Source of the DNA: Clostridia bacterium | GTDB taxonomy: Bacteria > Bacillota > Clostridia > Oscillospirales > QAKW01 | Direction: 5' to 3' | NCBI GenBank assembly: GCA_017436525.1 | Contig: JAFSCX010000008.1 | Location: forward strand, 1-57,765 | Length of the DNA: 57,765 bases | Notes under the pieces: model-generated | What the model was told of the DNA's origin: nothing | The model's database searches: none | Seen by the model: only the letters and a program-made list of their open reading frames with translations | Program-made: the position numbers and the translations under genes | Shown: positions 26,488 to 34,005 of the stretch, one piece after another | Layout of the letters: each line of letters starts with the position of its first letter | Numbering within the stretch: the first letter of the stretch is position 1

Positions 26488-27504
26488 ATGCGTTTGAAAT
26501 CTTCTTGCGTAAAACAGAATATTTTGAAACGCTGGTGGCGGCTTCCTTGGGGAAAATTCGGCATATCCTTTGCCGTTACCTTGCTTGCTGAATTTTTGGC
26601 GGTGGTGTTAGTGCTTTATGGGCCCATCGCCTTTATCCGAGAGATGTTGATTACATCCGCCATGACCACCCTCAATCATCAATATTATGCGACCACCTTT
26701 TATTCCGAGGAGAAGATTCAAGAGGTCTTAGACGGGAATAAAGTGGTCCCCTTGAAGACCAAGACCGATCCTTCGGCCATTACGGCGGAAGGCGGGGAGG
26801 GAATTCGCTTCAGAAAAATCAAAGGCCTTGGATATAAAGGCTATATCTTAGAGATTGCCGATCCCGCTTGGGTGCATCTTGGAATCCCTGAGAATTTCGG
26901 CCATGCAGGGGAAAAACTTCCTGCTTTGGTGGAGGCCTATGGCGCTCTTGGAGGCATTAATGCCGGCGGATTCTTGGAAGGAAGCCGCGGGCAGGCCAAT
27001 GGCCTTGTTGTATTAGACGGCAAAGCCCTTCAGCAGCCCGATAAGGGAGATGCCAATGTGGTTGGCTTCAACCAAGAGGGCGTTTTACTATTGGGAAAAT
27101 ATAAAGAAGAAGAGATTGAGGCCCTAAAGCTTCAGGACGCTTGCGAATTCAAGCCCTTCCTGATCATCAACGGCGAGCCGGCAGAAATCCGCGGCAACGG
27201 CGGATGGGGGATTGCGCCCCGCACCGCCATTGGGCAGCGGCAGGACGGAGTGGTCTTGCTGGTGGTAATCGACGGCCGATCCCTCTCTTCCTTGGGGGCT
27301 ACCATGAAGCAGCTGCAGCAGGTGCTTCTTGACGAGGGCGCTTATAACGCCGCCAATTTGGATGGGGGGACATCATCGGTGATGTACTATGAAGGGAAGG
27401 TTGTCAGTAATCCCAGCGGAGACGAGCCGGATGGCATGAGAGAGCTTCCCAATGCATGGTTGGTAATGGATCCTAAAGATTATAGTGCCCCTTCAGGGCG
27501 ATGA
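26488..27504 (+). CDS. Membrane-anchored phosphodiester glycosidase (NAGPA domain) protein
   Basis: A 338-residue protein with one N-terminal membrane anchor (about residues 20-50) and an extracellular NAGPA-type domain. Conserved elements include GGINAGGF, PFLIINGEP, GWGIAPRTAIGQ and the C-terminal NLDGGTSSVMYYEGK. Bacterial relatives remove N-acetylglucosamine or teichoic-acid-type phosphodiester sugars at the cell surface; the substrate here is unknown. ATG 26488 follows GAAAGGG and lies downstream of a consensus promoter. The TGA stop at 27502-27504 overlaps the terminal bases of repeat copy 3. Confidence 0.82.
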   Translation: MRLKSSCVKQNILKRWWRLPWGKFGISFAVTLLAEFLAVVLVLYGPIAFIREMLITSAMTTLNHQYYATTFYSEEKIQEVLDGNKVVPLKTKTDPSAITAEGGEGIRFRKIKGLGYKGYILEIADPAWVHLGIPENFGHAGEKLPALVEAYGALGGINAGGFLEGSRGQANGLVVLDGKALQQPDKGDANVVGFNQEGVLLLGKYKEEEIEALKLQDACEFKPFLIINGEPAEIRGNGGWGIAPRTAIGQRQDGVVLLVVIDGRSLSSLGATMKQLQQVLLDEGAYNAANLDGGTSSVMYYEGKVVSNPSGDEPDGMRELPNAWLVMDPKDYSAPSGR

Positions 27505-27894
27505 GACTCTCAAAAAAGGTACAGACCGCAGAAAATAAAAGAATAAAAGAATTCTGCAGATTCTACAAATCAGCAAGGGAAAAGAAATCCTACTCTTTTT
27601 CCTTGCTTTCTTGTTGTAAGGAAAAATCCGCATAGCAATGCAGATTTTGATTGAAATTTTCTGCTTTCCGCCGATCTGCTCTCTACCGTGCGTCAAACCT
27701 AATGGTAACCGTTCCATTTTGCATGATGGCAAAATATCCACTTATACCATTAGGTCCTCCTTTTCCCCAACAAAACTTCGGTTTTGTCGGGGACCCCGAA
27801 AAAACGCCGACGAGAACAGATCGACGAAATCTGCACTCTTTTTTGAAAGTCTCCCAGCGTGTCAAAAATCTCCGTAGGAGTTTTTTGACACGCT
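27503..27894 (-). repeat. Dispersed hairpin element copy 3 (longest complete copy)
   Basis: About 392 bp, inverted relative to copies 1 and 2. Read on the minus strand it starts with the 39-bp palindrome (27894-27856), continues with GGGAGACTTTCAAAAAAGAG, a module of hairpins containing CCCCGACAAAAC/GTTTTGTTGGGG and CCTAATGGT/ACCATTAGG arms, then the shared GGTAGAGAGCAGATCGGCGG region, and ends with TTTTTTGAGAGTCTC at 27503. The two ends form imperfect terminal inverted repeats. It lies between the NAGPA stop codon and the rqcP terminator. Confidence 0.88.
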
Positions 27895-27895
27895 G

Positions 27896-27934
27896 AATAA
27901 AAATAGGCTGTCAGAATGACAGCCTATTTTTATT
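27896..27934. terminator. rqcP terminator
   Basis: AATAAAAATAGGCTGTCA/TGACAGCCTATTTTTATT, an 18-bp near-perfect stem overlapping the rqcP stop; T-runs exist on both strands. Repeat copy 3 begins one base beyond it. Confidence 0.9.
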
Positions 27935-28172
27935 CAACCGATTCAAACATGGTGTTGGCTTCCTCGGCTTTGATGAAATCTACAATCTTTAAGATGCGGA
28001 CTTTCGTTTGCTTTTCGCCGAATCCGATGCAGATAATATCGCCTTCCTTTACGGTGGTAGAGGCCTTGGCAACCTTATCGTTTACGGTGATTCTGCCGCT
28101 GTTGCAAGCTTCGGTGGCTACGGTGCGCCGCTTGATCAGGCGGCTGATTTTCAAAAATTTATCGATTCGCAT
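27930..28172 (-). CDS. rqcP: S4-domain RNA-binding protein RqcP (YabO)
   Basis: Small S4-fold protein of 80 residues, MRIDKFLKISRLIKRRTVA, matching Bacillus YabO/RqcP, which helps add alanine tails on stalled ribosomes in ribosome quality control together with RqcH. The position next to hup and mazG repeats the yabM-mazG-yabO order seen in Firmicutes. ATG 28172 follows GGGAGAG. A distant Hsp15-type protein is the alternative, but length and context favour RqcP. Confidence 0.88.
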   Translation of the reverse strand: MRIDKFLKISRLIKRRTVATEACNSGRITVNDKVAKASTTVKEGDIICIGFGEKQTKVRILKIVDFIKAEEANTMFESVE

Positions 28173-28191
28173 AATACTCTCCCAACGAAAG

Positions 28192-28222
28192 AAAAACGGC
28201 GCTTGAATAAGCGCCGATTTTT
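28192..28222 (-). terminator. hup terminator
   Basis: CGGCGCTT/AAGCGCCG stem with a 4-base loop followed on the minus strand by TTTTTC. Confidence 0.85.
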
Positions 28223-28235
28223 TCAGTGATAAAAC

Positions 28236-28508
28236 TTAGGCAATGTAGTCCTTGAAAGCTTTGCCTGCCTTGAAAGCGGGAGCCTTGGAAGCAGCGATGG
28301 TGATCTCTTCGCCGGTTCTGGGGTTCTTACCCTTTCTTGCAGCCTTAGCGCGAACTTCGAAAGAACCGAAGCCAACCAGCTGAACCTTATCGCCCTTCTT
28401 CAGAGCTTCTTTGATCTCGTCCAATACAGCGGCAACAACCTCACCGGCCTCTTTCTGGGATACATTTGCTTTAGCTGCAACAGCAGCAATGAGTTCTGCT
28501 TTTTTCAT
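28236..28508 (-). CDS. hup: Histone-like DNA-binding protein HU
   Basis: Nucleoid protein of 90 residues that bends and compacts DNA. MKKAELIAAVAAKANVS and the DNA-binding arm VGFGSFEVRAKAARKGKNPRTGEEI are typical of HU, and the C-terminus FKAGKAFKDYI closes the fold. The start at 28508 follows GGAGGAA; the longer frame upstream lies in the untranslated leader. It has its own promoter and terminator inside the mazG-rqcP cluster. Confidence 0.95.
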   Translation of the reverse strand: MKKAELIAAVAAKANVSQKEAGEVVAAVLDEIKEALKKGDKVQLVGFGSFEVRAKAARKGKNPRTGEEITIAASKAPAFKAGKAFKDYIA

Positions 28509-28545
28509 TTGAACATTCCTCCAAAAATATTTAATTGATACATAC

Positions 28546-28574
28546 ATTATGCCTTATTTTTTTGATTTTTGCAA
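28546..28574 (-). promoter_or_regulatory. hup promoter
   Basis: On the minus strand TTGCAA (28574-28569), 17-base spacer, CATAAT (28551-28546). Confidence 0.7.
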
Positions 28575-28600
28575 GTGTTTTTTATGAATTTTTGTTAAAA

Positions 28601-29278
28601 TCATTGTTTTTTGGGTATTTTTTTTGTTATTTCCCGTTCCAAAGCCTCTTCCGGATCTATTTTTTGCACTTTTGCGAGTCGGCAGAGGGTGAAAAGAGCG
28701 GCGCCGAGGTGCTCTGCATCGGGGGTGCTTTTCAGGCGATGGATCTGCTTTTCCAGCATTTCATATAAAGGCTCTTTGGATTCATGGGGATAAAGCCTGC
28801 CGGCAAACTTTTCTGCCCGCGTCAAAGAGGGGAGGGTCTTGGCGATTCCCTCCAGCTCTTCGGCGATGTTTTTTTGCCCTTTTTCCAGCCGCTTGATGGC
28901 AAGCCATCCCTCTTCGGAGGAACCGGATGCATCGGGGGCATCGGCAAATATATGAGGATGGCGGAAGATGAGCTTTTTGCATACACTGTCGTATATATCC
29001 TGCAAGGTGAAGCTTCCTTCCTCTTCACCGATCACTGCGTGAAAGTAGACCTGCATCAAGAGATCTCCGAATTCTTCGCTCATCATGCCGGCATCATCCC
29101 GATCAATGGCTTCTGCTGCTTCATAGGCTTCTTCGATGATTCCGCGGCGGACGGATTGATGGGTTTGCACTCGATCCCAAGGGCAGCCGTCGGGCTGCCG
29201 AAGAAGAGTGAGGATCTCATAGAGATCCTCACTTGAATAATGCTCTTTATTTTTGAATTTCAATGCTTCATTCTTCAT
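28601..29278 (-). CDS. mazG: Nucleoside triphosphate pyrophosphohydrolase MazG
   Basis: Hydrolyses NTPs and dNTPs, possibly including damaged ones, to monophosphates. The 225-residue protein carries the MazG core: LRQPDGCPWDRVQTHQSVRRGIIEEAYEAAEAID with the EExxE metal motif and EEFGDLLMQVYFH, followed by a second, less conserved helical half (FRHPHIFAD...SSEEGW). It lacks the N-terminal methylase domain that Bacillus YabN has, as is usual in Clostridia. It overlaps the spoVB-like gene by 11 bases. Confidence 0.92.
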   Translation of the reverse strand: MKNEALKFKNKEHYSSEDLYEILTLLRQPDGCPWDRVQTHQSVRRGIIEEAYEAAEAIDRDDAGMMSEEFGDLLMQVYFHAVIGEEEGSFTLQDIYDSVCKKLIFRHPHIFADAPDASGSSEEGWLAIKRLEKGQKNIAEELEGIAKTLPSLTRAEKFAGRLYPHESKEPLYEMLEKQIHRLKSTPDAEHLGAALFTLCRLAKVQKIDPEEALEREITKKIPKKQ

Positions 29279-30872
29279 GGAGCCAACCCTTTCGCTCTAA
29301 TAATGCACCTATTTTTTCCCCTTTCGGAATAAAGGTCATATCCTCTTTGGCCAATACTTTGAAAAGCAGCAGACAAATGGCGTAAACGGCCACCGCCACG
29401 CCCAAAGCAGGGAAGAGGGCAAGCTTGGAAGAGAGCCCTATCCGGCAGAGCAACCACCAGCTTCCGTAAGCTGCGGCGCTGCAAAAAACGCTGCTGATCA
29501 GCGGCTTCCAAAAAACGCTCAGGGGGAAGCGGAAATTCAAATAACGGGCAATAAAAATTAAATTCAGAGCGATGATCAGCCCATAGCATACAAATGTGCC
29601 CACCGGCGCGCCCATGATACCGATTTGAGGGACCAAAAGAAGATTGACCAAAATTTTGGCTAAAGCGCCTGCGCCCATAGAAAGCAGCGTGATCCGCACG
29701 CGGCCTACTGCATGGAGATAAGAATTGGTCAGTGGTGCAAAGGCCACAAAAAAGATGGCAAGGGCAAGCACCCGGAGGGTGGGGATTCCCACTGCCCAAT
29801 AATCCTCAATATAAAGAAGCTTTACAATCGCTTCGCTCATGACGCTCATTCCCAAAGCGCAGGGCATGGCGATGATGGCCAGCACCTTTGCGGAGGAGCG
29901 GATATTCCGATGGGCTTCCTGCAACTTCCCTGCCGCAAAGGCAGAGGTTAAGAAGGGGAGGACGGCGATGCCGATGGAGGAGGTGAGCGTGGGGGGGAGA
30001 TTAAAAAGGGAGAAGGTGGCGCCGGAATAAGCGCCGTAGGTATGCAACACCTGCTCATTGGCCATGCCGAATTGCCCTAAGCTCCATTTCACCAAAATCA
30101 TATCGATGGTGGAGGAGAGGGAAAGGACTGCATTGCTCAAAGAGATGGGAATTGCCAAGGTCAGCACCGTCTTGGCGATGGTGCTTGCGGAGCGGGCGGG
30201 CAGAGAGCCTTCCGTATCCCTGCCGAATTCCTTTTCCCTTAAAATGGAGATCAGCATATAAATGGTGGCGGCAAAGGAGCCGAAGGTTACCCCCAATACC
30301 CCGCCGCAGGCGAGGGTCATGGGATCGGCGATCCCCTGGAGATAGACCATATAGCAGACCAAGACCAAGCCGAAAAGCTTAAATCCCGCTTCTAATACCT
30401 GAAAGACCGCCGAGGTGGTCATGCATTTATAGCCTTGAAAATAACCTTTAATGGTAGAAGAGACGCCCACCAAAAAGATGGAGGGGGCGATCAGATAGAT
30501 GCAGAGATTGACCCTCTCACTGGCAAGAAGCTTGGAGAGCGGCCCTGCCAAAGCCATCAGCAGGATCATCAGCGCAAAGCCGATGGCGGCAAACATCCCG
30601 GTGGAGATCTTGAGGATCCGCTTGGGCTCTGTAAGCCGATTGTGGGTTACAGATTCGCTGACCATTCTTGCAATGGCCACCGGCACTCCGACTGTGGAGA
30701 GGACATAAAGCAGGGAATAAATCTGATATGCATCGTTATAATAATTCATCCCTACAGTGCCCAAAAGATTGGCCAGAGGGATTTTATAGATGGCGCCGAT
30801 GATCTTAACCGCCACTATGGCAACAGTAAGGATCAGCGCGCCGCTTAGGAAATTCTTTTGCGCTTTAGCCAA
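29268..30872 (-). CDS. SpoVB/YabM-like polysaccharide (MOP) flippase
   Basis: Membrane protein of about 534 residues with roughly 14 helices, of the MOP exporter superfamily that includes SpoVB, YabM and MurJ. FLSGALILTVAIVAVKIIGAIYKIPLANLLG and the GYFQGYKCM motif are typical of the SpoVB branch. The location before mazG matches Bacillus yabM, so a role in lipid-linked glycan export, perhaps in the spore or wall, is inferred. The start is given as TTG 30872, downstream of GGTGGTGG and 14 bases after the previous gene; ATG 30905 is in frame but lacks a ribosome binding site and overlaps it. Confidence 0.85.
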   Translation of the reverse strand: MAKAQKNFLSGALILTVAIVAVKIIGAIYKIPLANLLGTVGMNYYNDAYQIYSLLYVLSTVGVPVAIARMVSESVTHNRLTEPKRILKISTGMFAAIGFALMILLMALAGPLSKLLASERVNLCIYLIAPSIFLVGVSSTIKGYFQGYKCMTTSAVFQVLEAGFKLFGLVLVCYMVYLQGIADPMTLACGGVLGVTFGSFAATIYMLISILREKEFGRDTEGSLPARSASTIAKTVLTLAIPISLSNAVLSLSSTIDMILVKWSLGQFGMANEQVLHTYGAYSGATFSLFNLPPTLTSSIGIAVLPFLTSAFAAGKLQEAHRNIRSSAKVLAIIAMPCALGMSVMSEAIVKLLYIEDYWAVGIPTLRVLALAIFFVAFAPLTNSYLHAVGRVRITLLSMGAGALAKILVNLLLVPQIGIMGAPVGTFVCYGLIIALNLIFIARYLNFRFPLSVFWKPLISSVFCSAAAYGSWWLLCRIGLSSKLALFPALGVAVAVYAICLLLFKVLAKEDMTFIPKGEKIGALLERKGWLHEE

Positions 30873-30886
30873 GGCCTGCCACCACC

Positions 30887-31243
30887 TTATAGCTTGGCGC
30901 CGCATTTAGGGCAGAAAGCAGCCTTTTTATCGGCGCTTTTGCCGCAAGCAGGGCAGTATTTTTTGCCGACCAAGGATTCCTTTTCGGATGTCTTTTCCTT
31001 GAGCGCTTCATCCAGCGCTTTGAGATCTTCAATGTAACCGTTGATCTCTTCGGCAGTATCGGCTTCGGTGGTCTCTGCATGGAAGACTGCTTTGCCGATG
31101 GCTTTATAAAGGTCGTTCATTTTGTTGCGAATCTCTGCTGCATCCCATGTATTTTTTGCATAGTCTTTTACAAAGATTGCCTTCTCAGCCACAAATGTGC
31201 CTGCTTTTTTTGCCTCTTGGGTGATTTGATCCAATAAATCCAT
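30887..31243 (-). CDS. Small zinc-ribbon protein
   Basis: A 118-residue protein of unknown function. Residues 1-90 are charged and helical, probably coiled coil; the C-terminus holds a four-cysteine zinc ribbon (CPACG...CPKCG). It resembles the 'zinc ribbon domain-containing' proteins common in Clostridia. ATG 31243 follows GGAGG by nine bases. It heads a transcript with the spoVB-like gene and mazG, a position without a counterpart in the Bacillus yab cluster as I know it. Confidence 0.8.
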   Translation of the reverse strand: MDLLDQITQEAKKAGTFVAEKAIFVKDYAKNTWDAAEIRNKMNDLYKAIGKAVFHAETTEADTAEEINGYIEDLKALDEALKEKTSEKESLVGKKYCPACGKSADKKAAFCPKCGAKL

Positions 31244-31278
31244 ATGAAAATACCTCCGTATGAAAATTCTATATAATA

Positions 31279-31307
31279 ATTATATCCTTATTTCAAAAAT
31301 TAGTCAA
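31279..31307 (-). promoter_or_regulatory. Promoter of the zinc-ribbon/spoVB-like/mazG operon
   Basis: On the minus strand TTGACT (31307-31302), 17-base spacer, TATAAT (31284-31279). Confidence 0.8.
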
Positions 31308-31311
31308 GAAG

Positions 31312-31426
31312 CGAAAACGACCATCACTTTCGTGATGGCCGTTTCCATTAGTGTATCAAAAATCTCCTTCGGAGGTTTTTTGACATTTTAACGAAAACGA
31401 CCATCACTTTCGTGATGGCCGTTTCC
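31312..31426 (-). repeat. Duplicated terminator bracketing a miniature hairpin element
   Basis: An identical 35-bp sequence lies at 31312-31346 and 31392-31426 (period 80). Each copy is a hairpin AAACGRCCATCAC/GTGATGGYCGTTT that ends tadA transcription on the minus strand. Between them, 31350-31387 matches the 39-bp palindrome found at the left end of repeat copies 2 and 3 (GTGTATCAAAAATCTCC...GGAGGTTTTTTGACA). Confidence 0.85.
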
Positions 31427-31458
31427 GTTTGCATTAAAAAATAGGAGGGGGATTTTCG

Positions 31459-31524
31459 ATGAGATCTCTCTCATCTGCACATAGTATAACACCTTTTGAG
31501 AAAGAATATGTTAGAGAACTGTAA
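31459..31524 (+). CDS. Candidate 21-codon micro-ORF
   Basis: ATG 31459 is seven bases after AGGAGGGGG, one of the strongest ribosome binding sites in the window, and the frame runs 21 codons (MRSLSSAHSITPF...) to TAA. No promoter of quality is seen upstream on the plus strand, and the upstream hairpins could stop transcription. On the opposite strand the same bases could encode a C-rich small RNA. I cannot tell which, if either, is real. Confidence 0.3.
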   Translation: MRSLSSAHSITPFEKEYVREL

Positions 31525-31532
31525 ATAAATTT

Positions 31533-32000
31533 TTAAGAATTTGGAGATTTGGATTTTTTGGCTCTGAGTGCCTTGAAAAAATCTTTTAGAACGGCGGCAC
31601 ATTCCTCTCCCATCACTCCTTTTTCAATTTGAGGATGGTGGTTCCAAGGATATTGATTGAGGTCGCAAAGGCCGCCCATAGCACCGCCTTTGGGATCGGA
31701 GCAGCCGAAAACCACCCGCGGGATGCGGGTGTTGATAATGGCGCCTGTGCACATGGGGCAGGGCTCCAGAGTAACATAAAGGGTGCAATCGTTGAGCCGC
31801 CAAAAGCCGATTTTTTTGCAGGCGCGGCGAATGGCGATCAGCTCTGCATGGGCAAGGCCATCCTGATCACACTCTCTTCGATTATAGCCCCTTGCAATAA
31901 TCTTACCTTCCTTTACAATGACTGCGCCCACCGGCACCTCGCCCAGAGCGGCGGCTTTTTTTGCAAGGCGCAGGGCCTCTTTCATGAATTTTCGGTCCAT
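31533..32000 (-). CDS. tadA: tRNA-specific adenosine deaminase TadA
   Basis: Deaminates A34 to inosine in tRNA-Arg(ACG). The 155-residue protein has the zinc-binding and catalytic motif HAE at residues 51-53 and PCPMC with Cys81 and Cys84, followed by RVVFGCSDPKGGAMG typical of TadA rather than other cytidine deaminases. ATG 32000 is nine bases after GGGAG; a TTG five codons upstream is an alternative. It is divergent from ddl. Confidence 0.93.
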   Translation of the reverse strand: MDRKFMKEALRLAKKAAALGEVPVGAVIVKEGKIIARGYNRRECDQDGLAHAELIAIRRACKKIGFWRLNDCTLYVTLEPCPMCTGAIINTRIPRVVFGCSDPKGGAMGGLCDLNQYPWNHHPQIEKGVMGEECAAVLKDFFKALRAKKSKSPNS

Positions 32001-32135
32001 ATTCTCATCTCCCAATCATATCTTAATATAAATAATAATGAAATGTAAAGATATTTTTATAAAATGCTTTACTTTGGAGATGGATTTTGATATTATAATA
32101 AATTGAATCAGTATGAACAAACGGAGGAAACGGAT

Positions 32136-33188
32136 ATGAATATCGCAGTTTTATTCGGTGGTAAATCTTCGGAGCATGAAGTCTCCCGCAGCTCTGTCTG
32201 CAATGTATTGCGGCTGCTGGAGGATGAAAAATATAATGTAACGGTAATCGGCATCACCAAAGAGGGTGCATGGTATAAGACGAATGCTTCCCTTGAGGAG
32301 ATTAAAAGCGGGGCGTGGGAGAAGCGCGCCGATAATGAGCCGGCCTGGATTTTGCCCGATTCTTCGGTGAAAGGAATCCGCACCGCAAGCGGAAAGGTGA
32401 TTCCTATCGATGTGGCGGCGCCGATTCTTCATGGGAAAAACGGAGAGGATGGCACCATCTCTGCCCTCTTCCAGCTTGCAGGAATTCCGCAGATTACGAC
32501 TTCTATGACCAGCGCGGCCAATTCCATGGATAAGGCGCTGACTAAATTGATTTGCGAAAAAGCGGGGATTCCCCAAGCGGATTGGTGCTTTTTCTATCGC
32601 AGAGAGCTTGCTGATATGGATGCGGTGGTAGAGCGGGCGGAAAAAGCGCTGGATTATCCGATCTTTGTAAAGCCGGCCAGCGCAGGCAGCAGCGTAGGGA
32701 TCAGCAAATGCCATGATCGGGAAGAACTGATTAATGGGCTGCGCCTTGCGGCAGAGCATGATTTCAAGATCGTTTTGGAAGAGACGATTGTGGGCCATGA
32801 GGTAGAAGTGGCTGTATTGGGCAATGATGATCTTTTTGCCTCAGTGGTGGGAGAGATTGCTCCTGCAGCAGAGTTCTATGATTATGATGCTAAATATAAT
32901 GATGCGGCATCTCTGCTCTACATTCCCGCTCGGCTGGAGCCGAAGGTGGCAGAGCAGGTGCGGGAAATTGCCAAGAATGTTTTTGCGGCAATGGAATGCA
33001 ACGGCTATGCAAGGGTGGATTTCTTTGTAAAGGAAGATGGATCGCCTGTATTTAATGAGCTGAATACCATCCCCGGCTTTACCGATATCAGCATGTATCC
33101 CAAGCTGATGGAGGCCAGCGGTATCGAGGGAAAAGCGCTGATGGCAAAGCTGATTGATTTGGCAGTAGAACACAACGAAGGGAACTGA
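32136..33188 (+). CDS. ddl: D-alanine--D-alanine ligase
   Basis: Joins two D-alanines for the peptidoglycan stem peptide. The 350-residue ATP-grasp enzyme opens with MNIAVLFGGKSSEHEVS and has HGKNGEDGT, FVKPASAGSSVGISK, the omega-loop region EFYDYDAKY and the metal site NELNTIPGFT. The tyrosine-containing DYDAKY segment fits D-Ala-D-Ala rather than D-Ala-D-Lac ligases, which usually differ there. ATG 32136 follows GGAGG by about eight bases. murI follows after four bases. Confidence 0.93.
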   Translation: MNIAVLFGGKSSEHEVSRSSVCNVLRLLEDEKYNVTVIGITKEGAWYKTNASLEEIKSGAWEKRADNEPAWILPDSSVKGIRTASGKVIPIDVAAPILHGKNGEDGTISALFQLAGIPQITTSMTSAANSMDKALTKLICEKAGIPQADWCFFYRRELADMDAVVERAEKALDYPIFVKPASAGSSVGISKCHDREELINGLRLAAEHDFKIVLEETIVGHEVEVAVLGNDDLFASVVGEIAPAAEFYDYDAKYNDAASLLYIPARLEPKVAEQVREIAKNVFAAMECNGYARVDFFVKEDGSPVFNELNTIPGFTDISMYPKLMEASGIEGKALMAKLIDLAVEHNEGN

Positions 33189-33192
33189 GGAT

Positions 33193-34005
33193 ATGAAAAA
33201 TTCGCCCATCGGGGTATTCGATAGCGGCCTTGGAGGGCTTACTGCCCTTAAGCAGCTGCGGCAGGATCTGCCCCATGAGGATTTTATCTATTTCGGTGAT
33301 ACCGCTCGCCTGCCTTACGGGGGCAAAGAGCGGGAGGAACTGCTGACCCTTGCCGGCACCGATATTGCTCTTTTGGAAAGCTTTGGAGTGAAGGCGATTC
33401 TGATCGCTTGCGGCACCGTCTCTTCGGTCATTCTTCCTTCTATTCAAAAGAATTATGATTTCCCGCTGTTGGGCGTGATTGAAAGCGCGGTAGCGGCCGC
33501 CGCAAAGGCTACGAAAAATCGCAAGGTGGGAATCTGGGCCACCGAAGCCTCCATTCGCTCCGGCGCATATGAGCAGGGATTAAGAGAGCAGGGAGTGGGG
33601 ACGACAGTAGCCATTCCGTGCCCCAAATTGGTGCCGTTGATCGAAGGGGGGCATACCGATCCCTTTGATCCCAAAGTGCGGCAGGCGGTGGATGAATATT
33701 TAGAGCCGATCCTGAAAGAAGGGTGCGATACGCTGATTTTGGGCTGCACCCATTTTCCGCTTCTTGAGAGCGCCATCTATGCAAGGGCGGGGAAAAAGCT
33801 TCATCTGATCAATGTGGGGCAGGAGAGTGCCCGATCTTTGAAAAAGGTCTTGCAAGAGCGGGAGCTTCTTCAAGAGAGCGGCGGCAGTGTGCGCTATTAT
33901 GTCAGCGGCCCTAAGGAGGAGTTTATCCGTATGGGCAGCCGCTTTATGAAGGAAGAGCTTGAGGGAAAGGTGGAGAGTGCCGATGCCGAGCAATTCAGAA
34001 AATAA
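33193..34005 (+). CDS. murI: Glutamate racemase
   Basis: Makes D-glutamate for peptidoglycan. The 270-residue protein has the substrate-binding DSGLGGLTAL (Asp10), the first catalytic cysteine in IACGTVSS (Cys73), and the second in LGCTHFPLL (Cys185). The residue after Cys73 is glycine where many racemases have asparagine (ACNT); this is a variant rather than a defect. It is probably co-transcribed with ddl (4-bp gap) and overlaps the DUF1934 gene by 23 bases. Confidence 0.92.
   Translation: MKNSPIGVFDSGLGGLTALKQLRQDLPHEDFIYFGDTARLPYGGKEREELLTLAGTDIALLESFGVKAILIACGTVSSVILPSIQKNYDFPLLGVIESAVAAAAKATKNRKVGIWATEASIRSGAYEQGLREQGVGTTVAIPCPKLVPLIEGGHTDPFDPKVRQAVDEYLEPILKEGCDTLILGCTHFPLLESAIYARAGKKLHLINVGQESARSLKKVLQERELLQESGGSVRYYVSGPKEEFIRMGSRFMKEELEGKVESADAEQFRK

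Noticed and set aside
27493..27741. 82-codon frame inside repeat copy 3
   Set aside because: The frame is broken by a stop in copy 1 and differs in copy 2; the sequence is constrained as hairpins, not codons.
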